Shown: in pieces, positions 9,290 to 18,535 of the stretch
How the letters are laid out: every line of letters begins with the position of its first letter
Position numbering within the stretch: the first letter of the stretch is position 1
Assembly (NCBI GenBank): GCA_902168115.1
Contig: CABHPB010000080.1
Span: forward strand, 1-64,000
From: an uncultured Methylopila sp.
Lineage (GTDB): Bacteria; Pseudomonadota; Alphaproteobacteria; Rhizobiales; Methylopilaceae
Direction: 5' to 3'
DNA: 64,000 bases
Notes under the pieces: generated by a model
Told to the model about the DNA's origin: nothing
Databases searched by the model: none
The model's input: only the letters and a program-made list of their open reading frames with translations
Translations under genes and position numbers: made by a program

Positions 9290-10249
9290 TCAGGCCGCGG
9301 TTTGATCGCGGCTCCCGTGTTCGTCTGCGTCTTCGCTTCCCTGGGCGAGGCCTGCGACGACCTCGAGCCCGTCTTCCGAAACCTCCCATCCCGCCGCCTC
9401 GACCGCCTGCCGCTGGGGCGAGCCGTCGATCAGCACCGGGTTGGTGTTGTTGATGTGAATGTAGATCCTGCGACCGACTTTCACACCTTTGAACGCATCC
9501 AGAGAGCCGCCGTCGCCGGACATCGGCACGTGGCCCATGCGCCGGCCTGTCTTCACGCCGACGCCGGCCTTCTCCATCTCGTCGTCCTCGAACACCGTGC
9601 CGTCGAACAGCAGAACGTCCGCGCCCTCGGCCCGCGCGCGGACGTCGTCGTTCACGACGGCGCAGCCGGGGATGTAGACGAGGCGCGTGCCGTCCTTCTC
9701 CATCGTGACGCCGATGGTGTCGCCGGACGTGTCGCCGATCTTGAGGTTCTCCGTCTCCAGATAGAGCGGGACCTTGCCGGGCACGCCGAAAAACTCGATG
9801 CGCGTGTCGTCGATCTCGAACGGCCGGTCGAGCTCGACGACCTTGCGCGCCACCACGTCTTTGGCGAGCACGCCGAAAATCGGGTTGGCGTCGAGCACGG
9901 CGGAGATCTGCGACGTCGCGTGTACCGTCAGCGGGGACCGCTCGCGCAGCGTGATCAGGCCGTCGACATGGTCGACGTCGCCATTGGTCAGCACGACGGC
10001 GCCGATCGGCGTCTCGCGCAGGCCCGTCGGCTGGATCTGCTTCGTCGCGAGGATCTGGGAGCGCAGGTCGGGCGAGGCGTTGAACAGCGTCCAGCGGCCC
10101 TTGCCGGTCTCGACCGCGATCGACGACTGGGTCCGCGGCTTCACGCGCGGGTCGCCGTCCCAAGCGAGCGAGCACACCGGACAGCGGCAGTTCCACTGGG
10201 GGAAGCCGCCGCCGGCGCCCGAACCAAGAACGACCATGCGAAGCGTCAT
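9290..10249 (-). CDS. pqqB: PQQ biosynthesis protein PqqB
   Basis: This 319-residue metallo-beta-lactamase-fold protein is thought to hydroxylate a tyrosine-derived intermediate in PQQ synthesis; an older view was PQQ export. The N-terminal GSGAGGGFPQWNCRCPVC carries the structural zinc cysteines. VLTNGDVDHVDGLITLRE is the metal-site region, where the first histidine of the usual HxHxDH motif is replaced, as is normal in PqqB. It lies 53 bases after pqqA. Confidence 0.96.
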   Translation of the reverse strand: MTLRMVVLGSGAGGGFPQWNCRCPVCSLAWDGDPRVKPRTQSSIAVETGKGRWTLFNASPDLRSQILATKQIQPTGLRETPIGAVVLTNGDVDHVDGLITLRERSPLTVHATSQISAVLDANPIFGVLAKDVVARKVVELDRPFEIDDTRIEFFGVPGKVPLYLETENLKIGDTSGDTIGVTMEKDGTRLVYIPGCAVVNDDVRARAEGADVLLFDGTVFEDDEMEKAGVGVKTGRRMGHVPMSGDGGSLDAFKGVKVGRRIYIHINNTNPVLIDGSPQRQAVEAAGWEVSEDGLEVVAGLAQGSEDADEHGSRDQTAA

Positions 10250-10302
10250 GACGAGTAGCCTTGAGCTGCGCAGGCCGTCCCGAATTCAGTCAACGGATGA
10301 GC

Positions 10303-10380
10303 TCAGAGCTCAGCCGGGGAGTACGAGGTCACTTCGAGACCAACCGGGGTCTCGGAAACGATCGGAGCGGTCCAGGCCAT
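10303..10380 (-). CDS. pqqA: PQQ precursor peptide PqqA
   Basis: The 25-residue peptide starts MAWTAPIVSETPVGLEVTSY and ends SPAEL. Glu16 and Tyr20 in the EVTSY core are the residues that PqqE crosslinks and that become PQQ. The ATG at 10380-10378 follows a strong AAGGAGG ribosome-binding site. It heads the pqqABCDE operon. The 194 bases upstream contain the operon promoter, but I could not assign -35 and -10 boxes with confidence. Confidence 0.97.
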   Translation of the reverse strand: MAWTAPIVSETPVGLEVTSYSPAEL

Positions 10381-10574
10381 GATAGCCTCCTTGGGTTTCA
10401 GGTTTCACGTCCCGCGCCGCCGGCGATCGGTCGACCACCCTCAGCGCCATCGGATAGATAGTGGCGGAATCGGCCCAAGTCGCCTTAATTCTTGGTAATC
10501 CGGGGAGGCGTTCTCTCAAGAGGTTCTTAGAGTTTAGCCCTTGGTCGAATTGTGGCGGACCTCGCCCGCCCGGG

Positions 10575-11558
10575 TCACTGCGGCAGCAGCTCGACCCGGC
10601 GGTTCTTGGCGCGGCCCTCTTCGTCGGCGTTCGAGGCGACCGGGGACAGCAGGCCGACGCCGGCCGGGCGCATGCGGGACGCCGGCACGCCGTAGCCCTT
10701 GGCCAGCGCCGCCACGACGGCGTCGGCGCGCGCCTGGCTGAGCTTCTGGTTGAAGTCGAGGCCGCCGACATTGTCGGTGTGGCCGACGACATGGACCTTC
10801 TGGCCGGGATTGGCCTTCAGGAATCGCGCGATCTCGTCCAGCGTCGGCTTCGATTCGGGCTGCAGCGTCGCCTTGTTGAAGTCGAACAGCAGCCCGTAGA
10901 GCGCGACACGCCCTGAACTGTCGAGCCCCTTGGCGATCTGCTCGGCGGAGACCACGACCATCTGGTTCTTGAGCTCGCCGCTCTCCAGCGCGTCGAGCCG
11001 GACATAGACTTGGCCCTTCACCGGATTGACGACCGGATTGTAGCCGTCGGCGTATTCGACGACGTAGAGCGCGATATGGGTGGTGACCCCGTCCGCCTCC
11101 TTCACGGCGGAGAGATAGCGGGCCTCCTGCTGGCTGTAGCCGAAGACCTGACCGCCGGGACCCTGCTCGATGACGCGCTGGAGCCCGTCGCCGATCTCGC
11201 TCTGCTTCGCCTCGAACAGGATTTTCCAACCCTTGTCGCCAAGCTCCTGTTTGTAGTTGCGGAAGACTTCCGCCGAGGAGGGGCCCTTCGGGACCGAGTA
11301 GACGTTCTGGCTGAGCCTGCCCTCGAGATCGAGCTTTGAGTCGTAGACGCCCTTCTGCGTCCCGTAATCGAAGGCCGGCGTCCGGCCGGTGGCGAGCGTG
11401 TACTCGGCGAACGCCTTTTTCTCGCAGAGCGCGATCGAGGAGCCCTCGAAGCGCTTGAGGCCGGAAAGGTCCTTGCAGCCGCTGGCGTCGGCGGCGACGG
11501 CCGGAGCGGCAAGGCCGAGCGCGAGCAGCGCGCCCAGGACGGTCGAGCGGATGGTCAT
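10575..11558 (-). CDS. DUF4892-OmpA family periplasmic/outer-membrane protein
   Basis: The 327-residue protein has a signal peptide (LGALLALGLAAPAVAADA). An N-terminal domain resembling DUF4892 spans about residues 25-205, with GRLSQNVYSVPKG, VFRNYKQELGDKGWKILFEAKQ and ARYLSAVK as landmarks. A C-terminal OmpA peptidoglycan-binding domain follows from about 220: LLFDFNKATLQPES, HVVGHTDNVGG, LSQARADAVVAAL, AKNRRVELL. The Asp and Arg expected to grip diaminopimelate are present. The start at 11558 is chosen because the signal peptide begins there; the upstream frame belongs to shadow sequence of the next gene. It probably anchors to the cell wall; its partner is unknown. Confidence 0.9.
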   Translation of the reverse strand: MTIRSTVLGALLALGLAAPAVAADASGCKDLSGLKRFEGSSIALCEKKAFAEYTLATGRTPAFDYGTQKGVYDSKLDLEGRLSQNVYSVPKGPSSAEVFRNYKQELGDKGWKILFEAKQSEIGDGLQRVIEQGPGGQVFGYSQQEARYLSAVKEADGVTTHIALYVVEYADGYNPVVNPVKGQVYVRLDALESGELKNQMVVVSAEQIAKGLDSSGRVALYGLLFDFNKATLQPESKPTLDEIARFLKANPGQKVHVVGHTDNVGGLDFNQKLSQARADAVVAALAKGYGVPASRMRPAGVGLLSPVASNADEEGRAKNRRVELLPQ

Positions 11559-11584
11559 CGGCGTTCTCGTGTCGGAGCGAGGGG

Positions 11585-12088
11585 TCAGTTCATCGGCGCT
11601 TTGAAGTCGCCGTACTCGAAGGTCATCGCCATGCCGCCCGGCATGTCCATCCGTCGCGGCAGGCCGTCGGCGGCGCCGATCAGGATGCGCCCGGAGGCCT
11701 TGTCGCCCGGCTTCATCGGGTTGGCCTGGCTGTAGGAATAGACGTCGACCGCCACGCCATCGACCGCTTCGCCGCCGGCCCGCTCGCAGGCGCTGAGCGG
11801 CAGCACCTTGAGCCCGGCCTCGGCCATGACGCGCCGTTTCCCGGCGTCGATCGGGGCCTTGATCCAGGCCTTTGACGCGTTTTCCTTCAGGTACATCGCG
11901 TCCTTCAGCAAGATCGAGGTCGGCCCGGCCTCGTTGGGGCCGAGCGTCACGACCTGACGCACGGCGGGCTGGTCCGGAACCGCGAGCATCGCCTTTGCGA
12001 TGGCGTCGCATTCTGCCTGGCCGGCGAGCGCCGCCGTCGGCGACAGGAGAGCGGCGGCGATGACCGCCCGGACGAGTAAATTCGGCAT
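11585..12088 (-). CDS. Small secreted protein of unknown function
   Basis: The 167-residue protein starts at the ATG 12088-12086 behind GGAG and has a signal peptide (LLVRAVIAAALLSPTAALAGQ). The mature part has two cysteines (ECDAIAK and SACERAG). It ends in a beta-rich segment, SGRILIGAADGLPRRMDMPG and AMTFEYGDF, which resembles the strand pattern of LolA/LppX-like carriers. That resemblance is weak. The gene is 26 bases upstream of the DUF4892-OmpA gene on the same strand, so both are probably one unit acting in the periplasm. Confidence 0.75.
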   Translation of the reverse strand: MPNLLVRAVIAAALLSPTAALAGQAECDAIAKAMLAVPDQPAVRQVVTLGPNEAGPTSILLKDAMYLKENASKAWIKAPIDAGKRRVMAEAGLKVLPLSACERAGGEAVDGVAVDVYSYSQANPMKPGDKASGRILIGAADGLPRRMDMPGGMAMTFEYGDFKAPMN

Positions 12089-12292
12089 GGCGACGTCTCC
12101 AAAAGCGATCCGGACGGCGGCGGCCGAGGGAGCGTCGCCCTCGATCCGCCTGTTGAGCACGGATCTTCGTCGCCGCATGTCGCGCCGAGGTTCAAGCAGA
12201 TTGGATCGTTTTTGGTCTTAAGTCGCCATCGATTTTGTGGACCGCGGGCGGACGCCGGTCGCCTCGGGCGCGAGGCGCCGCCGCCCGACCGC

Positions 12293-12320
12293 GTCATCGG
12301 CGCCGATCGGCGCCGATGAC
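12293..12320. repeat. Perfect 28-base palindrome downstream of the CHRD gene
   Basis: Fourteen bases beginning GTCATCGGCGCC are followed directly by their exact reverse complement, with no loop. It lies 30 bases beyond the stop codon of the CHRD gene and could form a cruciform, an RNA hairpin or a dimeric protein site. Confidence 0.7.
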
Positions 12321-12331
12321 CGTTCGCAGGA

Positions 12332-12347
12332 ACCGCCGTGCGGCGGT
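12332..12347 (-). terminator. Hairpin just after the CHRD gene
   Basis: ACCGCCG and CGGCGGT pair around a two-base loop immediately downstream of the CHRD stop codon. There is no following run of T, so termination strength is uncertain; it may protect the 3' end. Confidence 0.4.
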
Positions 12348-12350
12348 CGG

Positions 12351-12788
12351 TCAGAACAACTGGCCGCGGATCGCGCCTCCGGGGAAGTCGGAGGTGTGGA
12401 CGTTGACGTAGAACGAATAGGGGTTCGTCCGGATCTCGTTGTAGAGCGTCGACGAGATCGTCACGCATTCGTTCGTGCCGCCGGGATTGCCGGCGGGCGG
12501 CGCAGTCAGCGGAACCACGATCGGGCCGTTCACGCTGCCGAAGCCGCGGTGGATGTGCGCCATGGTCGGCGTCCCGATCCGCGACACCAGAATCGAGATG
12601 CACAGCGACGCCGTGCTCTGGAACTGCAGGGCGACGGTGCCGTAGCCGTCCGGATCGCCGCCGCCGACTTCATTGCCGCCGACAAGCGTCGCGTGGAGGT
12701 GGATGCCCTGGGCCTTGGCCTGGGACGTCCCCCCGATCGCCGCCGCGATCATGACGGCGGCTGCAAAGAGGTAATGCGAAACCTTCAT
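12351..12788 (-). CDS. Secreted CHRD domain protein
   Basis: The 145-residue protein has a signal peptide (YLFAAAVMIAAAIGGTSQAKA) and then a single CHRD domain, named after chordin. Landmarks are LHATLVGGNEVGGGDPDGYG, TMAHIHRGFGSVNGPIVVPL and the C-terminal YVNVHTSDFPGGAIRGQLF, which is almost diagnostic. CHRD domains in bacteria occur in secreted proteins of unknown role. The start is placed at the ATG 12788-12786 behind GGGGAG; an ATG four codons earlier is possible. It faces away from cysS and is followed by two hairpins, so it is probably transcribed alone. Confidence 0.9.
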   Translation of the reverse strand: MKVSHYLFAAAVMIAAAIGGTSQAKAQGIHLHATLVGGNEVGGGDPDGYGTVALQFQSTASLCISILVSRIGTPTMAHIHRGFGSVNGPIVVPLTAPPAGNPGGTNECVTISSTLYNEIRTNPYSFYVNVHTSDFPGGAIRGQLF

Positions 12789-12854
12789 GTTGCTCCCCAT
12801 CGGTTTTTATTTTTGAATTGACGATGAAATACGCAACTGAACCTAGAAAGGACC

Positions 12855-12899
12855 AGAATTCGCGGGTGGCAACGCAAATGTTCGCGTCGCGCGAATTCT
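12855..12899. repeat. Inverted repeat upstream of the CHRD gene
   Basis: AGAATTCGCG at 12855-12864 is matched by its exact reverse complement CGCGAATTCT at 12890-12899, 25 bases apart. It lies in the 294-base divergent region between the CHRD gene and cysS. It may be a binding site or a looped operator. No regulator is encoded nearby. Confidence 0.45.
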
Positions 12900-12917
12900 T
12901 GGCGGTCGACAGGGCGC

Positions 12918-12946
12918 TTGACGCCGGCGGGCGGGATGGACAATGT
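12918..12946 (+). promoter_or_regulatory. Possible sigma-70 promoter of cysS
   Basis: TTGACG and CAATGT are separated by 17 bases, about 135 bases upstream of the cysS start. The -35 match is good and the -10 match is weak. This is a visual prediction only. Confidence 0.35.
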
Positions 12947-13082
12947 CCCGCGCCATGACCGCGGCGGCGCTCCGAACTGACCGGATCGGGACCATCTGCG
13001 CCTGAGCTGAAAGGCCGGCGGCGGTTTTTTCTTGATTTTTTCGAGATAAGCGCGACACCCCGGCCAACGAGGAGGATCGGGC

Positions 13083-14437
<1,355 letters not shown>

Positions 14438-14441
<4 letters not shown>

Positions 14442-16033
14442 AGGAGCGCCTCTACCTGTTCGACACCACGCTGCGCGACGGCGCGCAGACGGCCGGGGTC
14501 GACTTCACGCTCGACGACAAGATCGCGGTCGCCGCGATGCTCGACGGGCTCGGCGTCGACTATGTCGAGGGCGGCTATCCGGGCGCGAACCCGACCGACA
14601 CGGAGTTCTTCGCCAGGCGGCGGACGAAGCGCGCGGTCTTCACCGCCTTCGGCATGACCAAGCGGGCAGGGCGCTCGGCCGCCAACGATCCCGGGCTGCA
14701 GGGCGTGCTTCAGGCGGACGCCGGCGCCTGCTGCTTCGTCGCAAAGAGCTGGGACTTCCATGTCGAGAACGCGCTCGGCGTGACGCTGGACGAAAACCTC
14801 GAGTCGATCCGCGAGACCGTGGCAGCCTCGGTCGCCGCCGGCCGGGAGACGCTGGTCGACTGCGAGCACTTCTTCGACGGCTACAAGGCCAATCCCGGCT
14901 ACGCGATCGCCTGCGCGAAGGCGGCGCGCGAGGCCGGGGCGCGCTGGGTCGTGCTCTGCGACACCAATGGCGGGACGACGCCGGAGGAGGTCGCTGCGAT
15001 CGTCTCCGCGGTGGCCGGGGTGGTGCCGGGCGCCAATCTCGGCGTCCACGCCCATGACGACATGGGCCTTGCGGTCGCGAACTCGCTCGCGGCGGTTCAG
15101 GCCGGCGCGCGGCAGATCCAGGGCACGCTGAACGGCCTCGGCGAGCGCTGCGGCAACGCCAACCTGACGACGCTGATCCCGACGCTCAAGCTGAAGCCGG
15201 ACTTCTCCGACCGGTTCGAGGTCGGCGTGTCCGACGAGGCGCTGGCCGGCCTGTCGGCGCTGTCGCGCGCCTTCGACGAGCTGATCAACCGGCCGTCCAA
15301 CCGCTACGCGCCGTACGTCGGCGCCAACGCCTTCGCGACAAAGGCCGGCATCCACGCCTCCGCGATCCTGAAGGACCCGCGCACCTACGAGCATGTGTCG
15401 CCCGACAATGTCGGCAACCACCGCCGGCTTCTGGTCTCGGACCAGGGCGGCAAGTCGAACCTGCTGTCCGAGCTCGCGCGCGTCGGCGTCGAGGTCGACA
15501 AGTCGGATCCGCGGCTCGACCGGCTGCTCGGCGAGGTGAAGACGCGCGAGGCGCAAGGCTACGCCTATGAGGGCGCGGAAGCCTCCTTCGCGCTGCTCGC
15601 CAAGCGCGCGCTCGGCCGCGTTCCGGACTTCTTCACCGTCGAGAGTTTTCGCGTGATGGTCTCGCGGCGGCGCGATCCGCAGGGCGGCCAGATCACCATT
15701 TCCGAGGCGGTGGTGAAGGTGACCGTGGACGGCGAGCCGCTGATCACGGCGGCCGAGGGCATCGGCCCGGTCAACGCGCTCGACCTCGCGCTGCGCAAGG
15801 ATCTCGGCCGCTACCAGCCCTTCATCGCCGAGCTGCGCCTCACCGACTACAAGGTGCGGATCCTCAACGGCGGCACCGACGCCATCACCCGCGTGCTGAT
15901 CGAATCGACGGACGGCGACGGCGAGGTCTGGACCACCGTCGGCGTGTCGCCGAATGTCGTCGACGCCTCCTTCGAGGCGCTGGTGGATAGCCTGACCTAC
16001 AGGCTTCTGAAGGCGAACGCCCCAGCGCCGTAG
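14438..16033 (+). CDS. cimA: Citramalate synthase CimA
   Basis: The 531-residue protein is a member of the isopropylmalate/homocitrate/citramalate synthase family, of the CimA subtype. It condenses pyruvate and acetyl-CoA to (R)-citramalate, a threonine-independent route to isoleucine. Motifs are [49 protein letters not shown] (metal-binding HxH), [13 protein letters not shown] and a C-terminal regulatory LeuA-dimer domain from about residue 385. The GTG start lies within the cysS stop. The length and the C-terminal domain argue for CimA rather than LeuA. A neighbouring sequence with the same reading direction (sulfatase) is separated by 146 bases. Confidence 0.93.
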
Positions 16034-16102
16034 TTTTTGCGCGACGATTCCAGTCGGGAGAACAGAGACTTAAACCGGCCGCATGGTCGGTGCGACATTA
16101 AT

Positions 16103-16121
16103 GTCTATAAAGTTTATAGAC
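16103..16121. promoter_or_regulatory. AT-rich perfect palindrome, likely operator of the sulfatase gene
   Basis: GTCTATAAAGTTTATAGAC is a perfect 9+1+9 inverted repeat in an otherwise GC-rich region, 58 bases upstream of the sulfatase start. Its size and symmetry are those of a dimeric repressor or activator site. The cognate regulator is not in the window. Confidence 0.6.
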
Positions 16122-16179
16122 AAGATGGATTCAGCGATGTTTTCTCCGCCGTCCGAGCAACGAGCAAGTCGGGGGCGAC

Positions 16180-17700
16180 ATGGCCGGACGAATCACGCGG
16201 CGCGGCGTGCTGAGAACGAGCCTTCAGGCGGCGGGCGTCGCCATGGCGGCGGGGGCGCTGGGGCGTCCGATCGAGACGCTGGCGGCGCCGGCGGTCGCGA
16301 AGGACGGGCGCCGTCCGAACGTCCTGTTCATCCCGATCGACGACATGAATGACTGGAACGGGTGGCTCGGCGGCTATCCGGGCGTGAAGACGCCCAACCT
16401 CGACCGCCTCTCGCGCCTCGTCACCGGCTTTCGCCGCGCCTACACGCCCTCGCCTGCCTGCCAGTCGGCGCGGGCCTCGATCCTGTTCGGGATCGAGCCG
16501 TACCGCAGCGGCGTCTACACCAACAAGACCGGCAACTGGCCCGACACCATGCTGCGCCAGCGTCCCTCGATCGTCCGCTGGTTCAAGGACGCGGGCTACA
16601 AGACGGTCGGGACCGGCAAGATCTTCCACGGCGGCTGGCGCGGGGAGGGCGATGGCGACCCCAAGGCCAACGATCCCAAGGCCTGGACCGACTTCGAATA
16701 TCTCGCCGACCTGCGCGAGAACGGCAAGGAAACCCTCGAGTGGGGTCCGAGCGGCAAGCAGACCTCCGAGACCGAGGACGTCGCGCGGGCGCGCTGGATG
16801 GTCAAGAACGTCCTGTCGAAGCGTCACGACAAGCCGTTCTTCGCGGCGCTCGGCATCCGCAAGCCGCACATGCCGTGGATCGTTCCGCAGAAGTGGTTCG
16901 ACGAGTACCCGATCGACAGGATCCGCTATCCGCTCGGCGCGCTCGACACCGAGAACACGTCGGTCGGGACCAACAGGGACGACCGGGACCTGCCGACCGG
17001 CGGCAAGGAGATGGTCCGGCAATATGTCGAGGACCATCGCAAGATCATCGCCGGAAAGGGCTGGAAGTCGGCCATCCAGGCGTACCTAGCGGCGATCTCG
17101 CTCGCGGACGAGGCCGTGGGCGTCCTGCTCGACGGCCTGCTCGAGGGGCCGAACGCGTCCGACACCATCATCTGCGTCTGGTCGGACCATGGCTGGCAGC
17201 TCGGCGAGAAGCTGGCCTGGCGCAAGTTCACGCTGTGGGAGCGCGCGACCCATGTGCCGCTGCTGATCGGCGGGGAGGGGCGGCGATCCGGGCCGACGGA
17301 CTCGCTGATCTCGTCGCTCGACATCTACCCGACGCTCGCCAGGCTCGCGACCGGCGACGTCCCCGACGGGCTCGACGGCGTGTCCTTCGCCGACAAGCTC
17401 AAGGGCAGGGGCGGCGAGCCGCGCGACCATGTGCTGTCGACCTGGGCGCTCGACGTCGGCGAGGGCAAGGGCGGCGACCGCGACAAGCACTTCGCCGTCC
17501 GCACCGACACGCACCGGCTGATCGTCTATGGCAACGGCGATCGCGAGCTCTATGACGAGCGGTCAGACCCCTGGGAATGGAACAATCTCTACCACAAGCC
17601 GGACAAGGGGACGGAGGCGCTCGGCGAGCGGCTTGCGGCCTACATCCCCCGGCGCGCGGCCGACAACGCCCCGAAGCCCGAAGCCGAGGCGATCGACTGA
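16180..17700 (+). CDS. Tat-exported sulfatase-family hydrolase
   Basis: The 506-residue protein has a twin-arginine signal (TRRGVLRTSLQAAGVAMAAG) and an alkaline-phosphatase-superfamily sulfatase domain most like iduronate-2-sulfatase-type members. Visible landmarks are NVLFIPIDDMNDWNGWLGG (metal Asp pair, residues 54-55), the nucleophile region TPSPACQSARASILFG (Cys94), GTGKIFHGG, KPFFAALGIRKPHMPW and WSDHGWQLGEKLAW. The formylglycine motif is CQSAR instead of CxPxR, so maturation is questionable. It is probably periplasmic. It is monocistronic, preceded by a palindromic operator. The substrate cannot be read from sequence, and a phosphonate or phosphate ester hydrolase is possible. Confidence 0.88.
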   Translation: MAGRITRRGVLRTSLQAAGVAMAAGALGRPIETLAAPAVAKDGRRPNVLFIPIDDMNDWNGWLGGYPGVKTPNLDRLSRLVTGFRRAYTPSPACQSARASILFGIEPYRSGVYTNKTGNWPDTMLRQRPSIVRWFKDAGYKTVGTGKIFHGGWRGEGDGDPKANDPKAWTDFEYLADLRENGKETLEWGPSGKQTSETEDVARARWMVKNVLSKRHDKPFFAALGIRKPHMPWIVPQKWFDEYPIDRIRYPLGALDTENTSVGTNRDDRDLPTGGKEMVRQYVEDHRKIIAGKGWKSAIQAYLAAISLADEAVGVLLDGLLEGPNASDTIICVWSDHGWQLGEKLAWRKFTLWERATHVPLLIGGEGRRSGPTDSLISSLDIYPTLARLATGDVPDGLDGVSFADKLKGRGGEPRDHVLSTWALDVGEGKGGDRDKHFAVRTDTHRLIVYGNGDRELYDERSDPWEWNNLYHKPDKGTEALGERLAAYIPRRAADNAPKPEAEAID

Positions 17701-17778
17701 CGCGACGCCCGTTTCGTCGTCGTCCTTCGGCTCGACCGGAGGCCCCACGTGTCACGCAGAGCTCGACGTCGGGCGTGG

Positions 17779-17801
17779 ATGGTCCGGTCAAGCCGGACCA
17801 T
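17779..17801. repeat. REP-like hairpin between convergent genes
   Basis: ATGGTCCGG and CCGGACCAT flank the five-base loop TCAAG. The surrounding GTGGATGG...CCATGACGG layout resembles a dispersed repeat seen, from memory, in many alphaproteobacteria. It sits between the sulfatase and DUF599 genes and may also act as a bidirectional terminator. Confidence 0.65.
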
Positions 17802-17825
17802 GACGGCGCCACTGGATGGCGCGAC

Positions 17826-18506
17826 CTAGTCCCCGTAGGAGGCCGCGCTCACCGGCTCCGAGGCGAACTGGCGGCGGTAGAGCACGACGCCCACCATCAG
17901 GCTCCCGGCGATCAGCACATAGGGGCTGACGAACCAGCCGAGATAGGCGAGCACGAAGAACAGCGCGCGCAGGCCGCGGTTGAAGTGGCGGCCAGCCTCG
18001 ATGTTCATGCGCGCCGCCCGCTCGATCGCGACCGCCATCTCGGGCGTGTCGGCCTCCTCGTAGGGCGGCGCCGACACGACCAGGATCGAGCAGTAGTTGA
18101 ACAGCCGGTAGGCCCAGACGAACTTGAAGAAGGCGTAGACGAAGATCGCCGAGAAGCCGAGCGCCTTGACGTCGTAGAGCTGGACGGTCGTCTCGATGCC
18201 GAAGGGCAGCGAGGCGAACACCTGCACCGCCTGGTCGCTCGCGCGCAGCGCCGCGAGCCCGCCGCCGATCGCGATCAGCGAGGTCGAGGCGAAGAAGGCC
18301 GCGCCGTTCTGCAGACCCTGCATGGCGATCGAATCCGGCATCCGGACCTCGCGCCGCGCCATCCGCTCCATCCAGCTGCGCCGGCGCTTGGCCATGATCG
18401 CGTTGAGGCTCTTCGGCGAATTCTCCGCATGGAAGTGATGGCCGATCCAGGCGGCGAGGAAGACGCCCACGGCGACGAGGTCGATCGGGGAAAAGATGCT
18501 GATCAT
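17826..18506 (-). CDS. DUF599 family membrane protein
   Basis: The 226-residue protein has about four hydrophobic segments: IDLVAVGVFLAAWIGHH near the N-terminus, FFASTSLIAIGGGLAAL, FSAIFVYAFFKFVWAYRLF and FVLAYLGWFVSPYVLIAGSL. The FNYCSILV and NIEAGRHFNRGLRALFF stretches are typical of DUF599. The function of the family is unknown. It is the last gene of a minus-strand run that begins with bamE, 29 bases after the DUF1489 gene. Confidence 0.9.
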   Translation of the reverse strand: MISIFSPIDLVAVGVFLAAWIGHHFHAENSPKSLNAIMAKRRRSWMERMARREVRMPDSIAMQGLQNGAAFFASTSLIAIGGGLAALRASDQAVQVFASLPFGIETTVQLYDVKALGFSAIFVYAFFKFVWAYRLFNYCSILVVSAPPYEEADTPEMAVAIERAARMNIEAGRHFNRGLRALFFVLAYLGWFVSPYVLIAGSLMVGVVLYRRQFASEPVSAASYGD

Positions 18507-18535
18507 CGCGCCAACCTAGCGCGCCTGCCAGGACT

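Noticed and set aside
7133-10258. Open frame of 1041 codons on the plus strand across the pqq genes
   Set aside because: It runs antisense to pqqE, pqqD, pqqC and pqqB, all of which have intact family motifs. High GC content makes stop codons rare in that frame.
10310-10792. Minus-strand open frame upstream of pqqB
   Set aside because: It overlaps pqqA in a different frame and the OmpA gene. The short pqqA frame with its ribosome-binding site and EVTSY core is the real gene.
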